Below, in pieces: positions 1 through 5,111 of a stretch of 6,236 nt of DNA. The stretch lies in the NCBI GenBank assembly GCA_003246795.1, contig QKCS01000109.1, forward strand, positions 1 to 6,236, read 5' to 3'. The notes under the pieces were generated by a model. The model saw nothing but the letters and a program-made list of their open reading frames with translations. It searched no databases and had not been told where the DNA came from. Position 1 is the stretch's first letter. Every line of letters begins with the position of its first letter. A program made the translations under genes and the position numbers. Source of the stretch: Alphaproteobacteria bacterium (GTDB lineage Bacteria; Pseudomonadota; Alphaproteobacteria; Micropepsales; Micropepsaceae).

Positions 1-280
1 CGTCGAAGATGCGGGTTTTGGCGAGCACGTTGTAGAGGCGCTGCGTCTTGAAGCCTTCGAAGGCGTTGCGTCCCGCGGCGTCCAACAGAGGGCGGCATTC
101 AGCGCGGATGGCGTTGCAGGTGTCCCCGCTCAAGAGGCGTTCGATGGTCACATAGCCGTCGCGCATCAGAGCTTCATGGTCGGCGGGCGTTTCCGTCAGG
201 TCGCGCGGGCCCGCGAACTCGAAGCCGTAGCGCCGGTCGTGGGCGAAGTCGTGTGCGGTCGGGTAGGGGGCGGCCTTCAT
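1..280 (-). CDS. Phytanoyl-CoA dioxygenase (PhyH) family protein, N-terminal part, cut by the window edge
   Basis: The reading frame starts at ATG 280-278 and stays open for 93 codons to the left edge, so only the N-terminus is present. The translation contains the PhyH-family opening pattern: a short helix with DGYVTIERLL (about residues 46-55), then IRAECRPLLDAAGRNAFEG (about 62-80) and KTQRLYNVLAKTR (about 82-94). This resembles the first strand and helix of non-haem iron, 2-oxoglutarate-dependent dioxygenases of this family, which hydroxylate small molecules or acyl chains. The iron-binding His-x-Asp...His residues should lie beyond the visible part, so catalytic competence cannot be judged and the substrate is unknown. 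The ribosome binding site is weak (GAG about 10 bases upstream of the ATG). The gene is transcribed divergently from the PLP enzyme at 430. The family call comes from remembered motif similarity, not a search. Confidence 0.72.
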   Translation of the reverse strand, partial: MKAAPYPTAHDFAHDRRYGFEFAGPRDLTETPADHEALMRDGYVTIERLLSGDTCNAIRAECRPLLDAAGRNAFEGFKTQRLYNVLAKTRIFD

Positions 281-429
281 GTTGGGTCTCGCGCTTTGAC
301 GGCGGAAGATTGCGGAAAAACCGCTGAAATTGAAACGGGAAAGACGAGTCTTGGGTTGGCGGGCAGGATAGACTGGCGCCCAGACGCGGCGCGCCGCCTG
401 CGCGCCCAAACCCCAAGGATTCCTCTCAT
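281..429. promoter_or_regulatory. Divergent intergenic region between the PhyH-family gene and the PLP enzyme gene
   Basis: These 149 bases separate two divergent start codons and must hold the promoters or leaders of both genes. Three small symmetrical elements are visible: AAGAC-GA-GTCTT at 341-352, a short CTGG/CCAG hairpin at 373-383, and the perfect 12-base palindrome GCGGCGCGCCGC at 386-397. The first and last could be repressor or activator sites, but similar palindromes are common by chance in GC-rich DNA. A TTGACG hexamer at 296-301 resembles a -35 box on the plus strand, but no convincing -10 follows at 16-18 bases. No SAM-II riboswitch core is recognisable. Confidence 0.3.
415..419 (+). 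promoter_or_regulatory. Ribosome binding site of the PLP enzyme gene
   Basis: AAGGA lies 10 bases upstream of the ATG at 430. It supports that ATG as the start, and no other in-frame ATG or GTG near it has a better site. Confidence 0.6.
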
Positions 430-1698
430 ATGAAAACCACTCGCTATCACAAGCGGACGATCGCCGGGCGGCCGCTGCATCCGGAAACGCAGATGCTGAG
501 CTACGGTTTCGATCCGATGCTGTCGGAGGGCGCGATCAAGCCGCCGATCTTTCTGACCTCGACCTTCGTGTTCCGCAACGCGGAGGAAGGGAAGATTCTG
601 TTCGACGTCATCGGCAACCGCCGGCCGCCGCCGGAAGGCCAGTCGGGCGGGCTCGTCTATTCGCGCTACAACAATCCCAATCTCGAAGTTTTGGAAGACC
701 GGCTCGCGATGATCGACGAGGCGGAGGATTCGCTCGCGTTCTCGTCGGGCATGGCGGCGATCACCACCGTGCTTCTGGCGTTCGTGCGGCCGGGCGACTG
801 TGTGGCGTTCACGAAGCCGCTTTACGGTGCCACCGCGTCGGTGATCGAAAAGTTCCTCGCCGACTTCGGCGTGAAATGGGTGGCGATCGAGGACGGCTCC
901 TCGGCCGACGCCATCCGCACTTCGCTCGCCAAGACCGAGCGGGTGAAGATCATCCTGGTCGAGACGCCCGCCAATCCGTCGAACAAACTTTGCGATATCG
1001 CGGCGTTCGCGGCCGTCGCCGACGAGATCGGCAAGTCGACAGGGCACAAGCCCATCCTCGCCGTCGACAACACACTGATGGGTCCTGTGTTCCAAAATCC
1101 GCTGAAGCACGGTGCAGACATCAATCTCTATTCGCTGACGAAGTACGTCGGCGGGCATAGCGATCTCGTCGCGGGGGCGGTGACGGGCAGCGAGAAGGCG
1201 CTCGCGCCGCTCAGGACGTTGCGCGGCTGGTTCGGTTGCCACCTCGATCCGAATTCGTGCTGGATGGTGACGCGTTCGCTCGAAACCGTTTCCTTACGCA
1301 TGAATAAGGCCGCGGACAACGCGCGCGCGGTCGCCGAGTTCCTGCAATCGCATCCGAAGATCGAACTGGTGAATTTTCCGGCGTTCCTGCCCCGGAGCGA
1401 TCGTCAGCGCGTGATCTATGACAAGCAGTGCTCAGGACCGGGCTCGACTTTCAGCTTCGTCGTCAAGGGCGGGCAAGCGGAAGCGTTTCGTGTGCTCGAC
1501 AGTCTACAGGTCGTGAAGCTCGCGGTCAGTTTGGGCGGCACGGAGAGCCTCGCCTGTCATCCGGCGACGACGATGCATTCCGGCTTTTCGCCTGAGGACC
1601 GCCTGCGGCTCGGCATTCCCGACGGGTTGATCCGAATCTCTATCGGCGTCGAGCACGCGGACGATTTGATTGCGGACTTGAAGCAGGCTCTGGGGTAA
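430..1698 (+). CDS. Cystathionine gamma-synthase / methionine gamma-lyase family PLP-dependent enzyme
   Basis: This 422-residue cytosolic enzyme belongs to the Cys/Met-metabolism PLP family (fold type I), which carries out gamma-replacement or gamma-elimination on sulfur amino acids and O-acyl-homoserines. Visible hallmarks are the cofactor-phosphate motif YSRYNNP (77-83, with Y77 and R79), SSGMAAI (105-111), Y132 for ring stacking, ETPANPSN (178-185), AVDNT with D213 binding the pyridine nitrogen, and SLTK with the Schiff-base lysine K238 followed by YVGGHSD. SLGGTESLACHPA (367-379) and R402 complete the active site. The length is slightly above the usual 390-400 because of a Gly/Pro-rich insert at about 60-75. 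The residues that mark methionine gamma-lyase (Cys, Lys, Asp; C116, K240, D241 in the Pseudomonas putida enzyme) align with A134, R265 and G266, so a true methionine lyase is less likely. Family membership is secure; the substrate is not, so I give no gene symbol. The gene is followed by a hairpin and a small membrane-protein gene. Confidence 0.93.
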   Translation: MKTTRYHKRTIAGRPLHPETQMLSYGFDPMLSEGAIKPPIFLTSTFVFRNAEEGKILFDVIGNRRPPPEGQSGGLVYSRYNNPNLEVLEDRLAMIDEAEDSLAFSSGMAAITTVLLAFVRPGDCVAFTKPLYGATASVIEKFLADFGVKWVAIEDGSSADAIRTSLAKTERVKIILVETPANPSNKLCDIAAFAAVADEIGKSTGHKPILAVDNTLMGPVFQNPLKHGADINLYSLTKYVGGHSDLVAGAVTGSEKALAPLRTLRGWFGCHLDPNSCWMVTRSLETVSLRMNKAADNARAVAEFLQSHPKIELVNFPAFLPRSDRQRVIYDKQCSGPGSTFSFVVKGGQAEAFRVLDSLQVVKLAVSLGGTESLACHPATTMHSGFSPEDRLRLGIPDGLIRISIGVEHADDLIADLKQALG

Positions 1699-1711
1699 GA
1701 ACGCTCCAGTT

Positions 1712-1744
1712 GCGTCGGCGCGGGACCCGCGGACGCGCCGACGC
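1712..1744 (+). terminator. GC-rich hairpin after the PLP enzyme gene, possible terminator or leader element
   Basis: GCGTCGGCGCG (1712-1722) pairs perfectly with CGCGCCGACGC (1734-1744) around an 11-base loop, giving an 11-bp stem that starts 13 bases after the stop codon at 1698. No T-run follows, so this is not a classical intrinsic terminator. It could be a U-less terminator, a pause or mRNA-stability element, or a leader structure for the next gene, because its right arm ends directly at that gene's GAGG ribosome binding site (1745-1748). A competing 6-bp fold (1719-1731) exists inside it. Confidence 0.4.
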
Positions 1745-1756
1745 GAGGCTGATGTG

Positions 1757-1984
1757 ATGAACAAAGCTCTACGTTGGATCGGATTCGCGGCGCTGCTCTA
1801 TGTGTTCAGCGTCTTCTTTTTCTTTGCCTCGAACATTGCAACGATCCTGGCGATCAGAGGCTACGAGCCGCTGACGGAAGAGGTGATGACGGCGATCTTC
1901 GTGCGCGACGCGCTGATGTGCATTCCGATCACGATCCTGGGGACGTTTCTCGTGCCCGTATTTTCGCGGATATTTCGCCGCTGA
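1757..1984 (+). CDS. Small hypothetical membrane protein with two predicted transmembrane helices
   Basis: I do not recognise this 75-residue protein. It has two hydrophobic stretches: about residues 7-33, which includes VFSVFFFFA, and about 52-69 (ALMCIPITILGTFLVPVF). The connecting segment carries acidic residues E37, E41 and E42. K3 and R6 at the N-terminus and R71, R74 and R75 at the C-terminus suggest, by the positive-inside rule, that both ends are cytoplasmic with a short periplasmic loop. ATG 1757 is preferred because GAGG (1745-1748) lies 8 bases upstream; the overlapping GTG at 1754 would leave only 5 bases and add one residue. The gene follows the PLP enzyme on the same strand after a 58-base gap with a strong hairpin, so co-transcription is possible but unproven. 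Its stop is one base from the stop of the convergent GST gene. Base composition is GC-rich like its neighbours, which supports a real gene. Confidence 0.75.
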   Translation: MNKALRWIGFAALLYVFSVFFFFASNIATILAIRGYEPLTEEVMTAIFVRDALMCIPITILGTFLVPVFSRIFRR

Positions 1985-1985
1985 A

Positions 1986-2612
1986 TTACTTCGCGTTCGC
2001 GCGGGTGAAAGCCTCACGCGAGGTCAACCGGTCGAGATAGGCGCGCAGGTGGTCCGAGAAATCGGCGTCGATGCCGACTTGACCGGCAAGGAACAACGCG
2101 TAGCCGATGGCGATGTCGGCCGCCGTGAAGCGGTCGGCGACGAGATACTCCTGCTCCTTCACCGTCGCGTCGACGATGCGCAGGCGACCATAGAACCAGG
2201 CGCGGTAGTCGGCGGCGGCTTGCGGCAACCGGCGCTGTTCGGGTTCGAGGCGCGTGTAGCGCAGTACGATCGTTTGCGGGAACGTCAACGTGGCGTCGCT
2301 GAAATAGAGCCAATTCAGATAGCGGCCGTAGTCGGGGTGGTCGCTTGCGACGTGCAGATCGGGCTTGCCTTGGGCTTTGCCGTATTTCTCCGCGAGGTAG
2401 TGGCAGATCGCGGGCGACTCCGTCATCCGCAGGTCGCCGTCGAAGAAGCACGGCACCGTGCCCAGCGGGTTGATCGCGAGGTACTCCCGCTGCAGTGCGC
2501 GCGGCGGGAAGGGCAGGTTGTGCAGCTCGTAGTCCAGACCGAGTTCTTCGAGCATCCAAAGCGGGCGCAGTGAGCGGGCGCCTTTGCAGTGATAGAGTTT
2601 GAGCGTCGTCAT
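1986..2612 (-). CDS. Glutathione S-transferase family protein
   Basis: This 208-residue protein has the two-domain cytosolic GST layout and probably conjugates glutathione to electrophiles or reduces their thiol adducts. The thioredoxin-like N-domain (about 1-78) begins with KLYHCKGARSLRPLWMLEE. It has the cis-proline loop NPLGTVP (48-54, P54) and ESPAI (65-69), where E65 and S66 bind the gamma-glutamyl part of glutathione. The all-helical C-domain (about 90-200) carries the N-capping motif RFTAADIA (161-168), with D166 as the conserved folding residue. The catalytic residue is unclear: C9 and S14 are both plausible, so the class is not assigned. ATG 2612 is chosen because GAGG sits 5 bases upstream and the fold starts right there; an in-frame ATG at 2666 would add 18 residues unlike any GST and overlap the upstream gene. 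The gene lies 22 bases after the thioesterase stop, so it is probably the second gene of that operon. Confidence 0.93.
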   Translation of the reverse strand: MTTLKLYHCKGARSLRPLWMLEELGLDYELHNLPFPPRALQREYLAINPLGTVPCFFDGDLRMTESPAICHYLAEKYGKAQGKPDLHVASDHPDYGRYLNWLYFSDATLTFPQTIVLRYTRLEPEQRRLPQAAADYRAWFYGRLRIVDATVKEQEYLVADRFTAADIAIGYALFLAGQVGIDADFSDHLRAYLDRLTSREAFTRANAK

Positions 2613-2617
2613 ACCGG

Positions 2618-2621
2618 CCTC
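2618..2621 (-). promoter_or_regulatory. Ribosome binding site deciding the GST start
   Basis: Minus-strand GAGG lies 5 bases upstream of the ATG at 2612, inside the 22-base spacer after the thioesterase gene. It supports 2612 over the longer in-frame start at 2666. Confidence 0.6.
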
Positions 2622-2634
2622 GATGTGTAATGCC

Positions 2635-3423
2635 TCAGCTTGCCGCCTCGCGCGGCTCGATGACAAGGCTTTGGATGGCGCGGCCGAAATAACCCTTCGT
2701 GTCGGCGAGCTTGCCGAAGGCGATGCCGGCGCCTTCCGGGCCGATCCAGGATTCGGCGTCGAGCAGAATCCATTCGCCGACGGGCATGCGCGAGAGGCTG
2801 ATCGTCAAATCGCCGTTGATGAAGGTCCACTTCGTAAAGTCGAGCACGGAGGAGACGCCGTTGCAGAAATCGGCGGCGACGGCGGCACGCATCAAGGGCG
2901 TCATCTCCGCACCTTCGATGATCGGGCGTTCGGTGCGGCACCAGACGGCGGCGGGACCGGGCGTGCGGAACGCGCCTTTGGCTTCGGCCATCGAAATGCC
3001 GCTGACGAAGGGGCTCGACGAATTGGTGAGCGGGTTGTCGAAACGGCCGGTCGGCGGCGGCGGCATGGTGACCGGCGGTATCGCGGCGTCATCCGGAAGG
3101 TCAATGTCGAGGGCACGCACTTTGAGCGCGGTCGCCCGCACGACTTCGACACCGCCGGCAGAGAGATGGATCGCGACGAGCTGGATCTTGCGCCCTTCGC
3201 GCACCACCTCCGTCGTGATCTCGAGCGGCGCGATGGGCACGGGCCGAAGAAGATCGAGCGCCAGGCGCGCGACCCGCATCGGCTGCGCCGTCGGGACCTG
3301 CTCGGCCACGTAGGCGGCGAGCGACGCCGGCGCGGCGCCGTGTTGTTGCTGCGGATTCCACGGGCCGCCGGCCCAATGGCGTGTTTCGGCTTTACTGCCG
3401 GCGAGTTTGAAAATGGCTTCCAT
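2635..3423 (-). CDS. Acyl-CoA thioesterase-like protein with two hotdog domains (TesB-like)
   Basis: This 262-residue protein resembles the TesB-like '4HBT_3' thioesterases, which hydrolyse acyl-CoA thioesters in the cytosol. The N-terminal hotdog (about 1-105) contains GPWNPQQQHGAAPASLAAY (20-38), which matches the central-helix start of the fold, and ITTEVVREGRKIQLVAI strands. A Pro-rich linker (about 110-130) leads to the second hotdog (about 155-257) with AADFCNG (183-189), FINGDLTISL (201-210), GEWILLDAES (216-225) and GRAIQSLVIE (247-256). By my manual alignment to E. coli TesB, D185 and Q251 match catalytic Asp204 and Gln278, while the Thr228 position falls near N203 in the N-x-D-L-T motif that I recall as usual in this subfamily. 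Substrate chain length cannot be read from the sequence. The ATG at 3423 has only a weak ribosome binding site. It precedes the GST gene by 22 bases, which suggests an operon. Confidence 0.85.
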   Translation of the reverse strand: MEAIFKLAGSKAETRHWAGGPWNPQQQHGAAPASLAAYVAEQVPTAQPMRVARLALDLLRPVPIAPLEITTEVVREGRKIQLVAIHLSAGGVEVVRATALKVRALDIDLPDDAAIPPVTMPPPPTGRFDNPLTNSSSPFVSGISMAEAKGAFRTPGPAAVWCRTERPIIEGAEMTPLMRAAVAADFCNGVSSVLDFTKWTFINGDLTISLSRMPVGEWILLDAESWIGPEGAGIAFGKLADTKGYFGRAIQSLVIEPREAAS

Positions 3424-3436
3424 GCGCGGCTCACTA

Positions 3437-3467
3437 ACGCGTGCGTGGAGGCGTGTCCACGACGCGT
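3437..3467 (-). terminator. Strong GC-rich hairpin between the phosphatase and thioesterase genes
   Basis: ACGCGT (3437-3442) plus CGTGGA (3444-3449) pairs with TCCACG (3456-3461) plus ACGCGT (3462-3467). This gives a 12-bp stem with a single bulged G (3443) and a 6-base loop. It lies 42 bases past the phosphatase stop and 13 bases before the thioesterase ATG. There is no T-run on either strand, so a classical intrinsic terminator is not shown. It could end or protect the phosphatase mRNA, or act as a 5' leader structure of the thioesterase mRNA. Confidence 0.45.
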
Positions 3468-3483
3468 GCGCCGATGGTGGGCG

Positions 3484-3498
3484 CTGCCGTTACGGCAG
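3484..3498 (-). terminator. Small hairpin just after the phosphatase stop codon
   Basis: CTGCCG (3484-3489) and CGGCAG (3493-3498) form a perfect 6-bp stem with a 3-base loop, 11 bases after the phosphatase stop codon on the minus strand. No T-run follows. It may act together with the larger hairpin at 3437-3467 in ending or processing the transcript, but it is short enough to be coincidental in GC-rich DNA. Confidence 0.25.
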
Positions 3499-3509
3499 GC
3501 GTGCGCGTT

Positions 3510-5057
3510 TCAGCGGCGGTGCATTCCGCCCGCGCGGATGGCCGTCTTCGCGCGCTCCTCGATGGCGCCGGCGTGGTTCATGACATGGAACGTATAGTTC
3601 TCGTCGACGACGCCTTGGAACAAATGCGCCCATGGGCCCGAGGCGAAGATCGCGACGTCCTCGCCGCCGTGGGTTTCGGAGCGCGTGGGGACCAGCGCCT
3701 GCTGGCGGAAGTTCAGGGCCGTCGTGTCGACGTTGCTCAAGTCGGCGCGAGGATGGCCTTCTTCGACGGCGCCCGGGCCGTTGGCATAGGACAAGGTTGT
3801 GTAGGGCTTGCCGTCATTCGCGAGCGCCGGGCTGCCGTCTTCGCGGTCGGCGAGGCCCAGGATCAGGTTATCACGTGACGGATAGCCCGCCATCATGAGC
3901 GTGTGGCTGTGGTCGGCGGTGACGACAATCAGCGTGTCGCGCGGATCGGTGACGGCGAGCGCCGCCTTCACCGCCTCGTCGAACGCCACGGTGTCTTCGA
4001 GCGCGCGTATCGCGTTGCCGCCGTGATGGGCGTGATCGATGCGGCCGCCCTCAACCATCAAGAAGAAGCCTTTCGGGTTCCGCTCGAGGATCGAAATCGC
4101 GCGGAACGTCATTTCGGCGAGCGACGGTTCGCCTGCGGGATCGCGCACGCGGTCGGCTTCGAACTGCATGTGGCTCGGCTCGAACAGCGCGAGAAGGTGA
4201 TCAACTCTCGCCGTGTTGAGCAATTGCAATTCGCGCTGGTTCCAGATGAACGCGCTCCGGTCGCCGTACCGGCGTTGCCATGCGTCGATCAGGTTCAGCC
4301 CGTCTTTGCGCGCGCCCGTCTTTTTCGGGTATTCGGGATCGGGCGTTCCTTCCGGCAAGAACTGCTCGCGGCCGCCGCCCATCGCGACTTCGAGGCCGTC
4401 GCCGTAACGCATCTCGACCAGCTGACGCGCAATGTCGACGCAGCCCCTGGCCATGTCCTCCGCCTTCATGTCGGCGTCGCTTTCCCAGTCGCGGCCCGCG
4501 GTGTGGGCGTAGACGGCGGCGGGCGTCGCGTGGGTGATGCGCGTCGTCGTGACCGCGCCCGTCGACATGCCCGCGATCTCGGCCATTTCGGCGAGCGTCG
4601 TGACGTGGCGGCCCAAGCTCGCGGCGCAGTCGTTTTCATGCACGTTGGAATCGACGTTGATCGTGCCGTTGCGCGACTTCACGCCGGTGTTCATCGCGGC
4701 GGCGGATGGCGCGGAGTCCGTGACTTGGGAGTCGTGGGAGTAAGTGCGCGAAAGGGCGGCGTAGGGTAGGGTCTCGAACGTCAGCTTGTGCGACACGCCG
4801 TCCTGGCCGGCCTTTTGTCCTCCATAGATGCGTCCGGCGGTGATGGTCGTGACGCCCATGCCGTCGCCGACGAAGAGGATGATGTTCTTCGCGCGGCGGG
4901 TGTTGGCATGACGGTTCATCACGGCGCGCAGCTGTTCGTCGGCGCTTTTGAAGTAGGGGTCGTTCGCCTGAACCAGCGGGCCGTCGGCGCGTGCGGCAGT
5001 CGCCGCGAGTCCTGCGATCAAACATGCGCCGAATACGCGGGCGCGCGGAAAAGCCAT
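3510..5057 (-). CDS. Secreted alkaline phosphatase, PhoA family
   Basis: This 515-residue metalloenzyme hydrolyses phosphate monoesters, normally in the periplasm to recover phosphate. A typical signal peptide covers residues 1-24 (R5 and R7, a hydrophobic core FGACLIAGLAATA, then ARA-D as the likely cleavage site). The catalytic set is complete. FVGDGMG holds metal ligand D65; VTDSAPSAAA (112-121) holds D114 and nucleophile S115; R188 matches the phosphate-binding Arg166 of E. coli PhoA. VEGGRIDHAHH (334-344) gives E335, D340 and H344, TADHSH gives D382 and H383, and THGGED gives H463. E. coli Asp153 and Lys328 are replaced by H175 and H341, the arrangement seen in animal enzymes. It is longer than E. 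coli PhoA (471), with extra sequence at about 240-300. ATG 5057 is chosen because AAGGAG lies 6 bases upstream and the signal peptide starts there; the in-frame ATG at 5087 would prepend ten unlikely residues. It follows the DUF4139-like gene by 54 bases. Confidence 0.95.
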   Translation of the reverse strand: MAFPRARVFGACLIAGLAATAARADGPLVQANDPYFKSADEQLRAVMNRHANTRRAKNIILFVGDGMGVTTITAGRIYGGQKAGQDGVSHKLTFETLPYAALSRTYSHDSQVTDSAPSAAAMNTGVKSRNGTINVDSNVHENDCAASLGRHVTTLAEMAEIAGMSTGAVTTTRITHATPAAVYAHTAGRDWESDADMKAEDMARGCVDIARQLVEMRYGDGLEVAMGGGREQFLPEGTPDPEYPKKTGARKDGLNLIDAWQRRYGDRSAFIWNQRELQLLNTARVDHLLALFEPSHMQFEADRVRDPAGEPSLAEMTFRAISILERNPKGFFLMVEGGRIDHAHHGGNAIRALEDTVAFDEAVKAALAVTDPRDTLIVVTADHSHTLMMAGYPSRDNLILGLADREDGSPALANDGKPYTTLSYANGPGAVEEGHPRADLSNVDTTALNFRQQALVPTRSETHGGEDVAIFASGPWAHLFQGVVDENYTFHVMNHAGAIEERAKTAIRAGGMHRR

Positions 5058-5063
5058 CGTCGT

Positions 5064-5069
5064 CTCCTT
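5064..5069 (-). promoter_or_regulatory. Strong ribosome binding site deciding the phosphatase start
   Basis: Minus-strand AAGGAG lies 6 bases upstream of the ATG at 5057, a near-ideal Shine-Dalgarno sequence and spacing. It fixes the start at 5057 rather than the longer in-frame ATG at 5087. Confidence 0.85.
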
Positions 5070-5111
5070 CGCCGGAACCGCCGTCATAGTACCGTTTTGT
5101 GAAGCTTTTGC

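Noticed and set aside
281..429. A possible SAM-II or other riboswitch in front of the PLP enzyme gene
   Set aside because: Sulfur-metabolism genes in alphaproteobacteria can carry SAM-II riboswitches, but I see no GCTAAA-type conserved core or pseudoknot pattern here.
277..1242. A 321-codon open frame on the minus strand opposite the PLP enzyme gene
   Set aside because: It is Arg/His/Asp-rich, shows no family motifs, and overlaps a gene with complete catalytic motifs. Long antisense frames are expected in GC-rich coding DNA.
2613..2666. A longer GST start at ATG 2666
   Set aside because: It would overlap the thioesterase gene by 32 bases and add 18 residues before the conserved first strand, while ATG 2612 has GAGG at a good distance.
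2599..3597. A 332-codon open frame on the plus strand across the thioesterase gene
   Set aside because: Its composition is typical of an antisense shadow (Arg, Gly, Asp-rich), and the minus-strand frame has clear hotdog-fold motifs.
3903..4769. A 288-codon open frame on the plus strand inside the phosphatase gene
   Set aside because: It is the antisense shadow of a phosphatase with a full set of active-site residues, and has no recognisable domain.
5058..5087. A longer phosphatase start at ATG 5087
   Set aside because: It would place ten extra residues ahead of a normal signal peptide, whereas ATG 5057 has a near-perfect AAGGAG 6 bases upstream.
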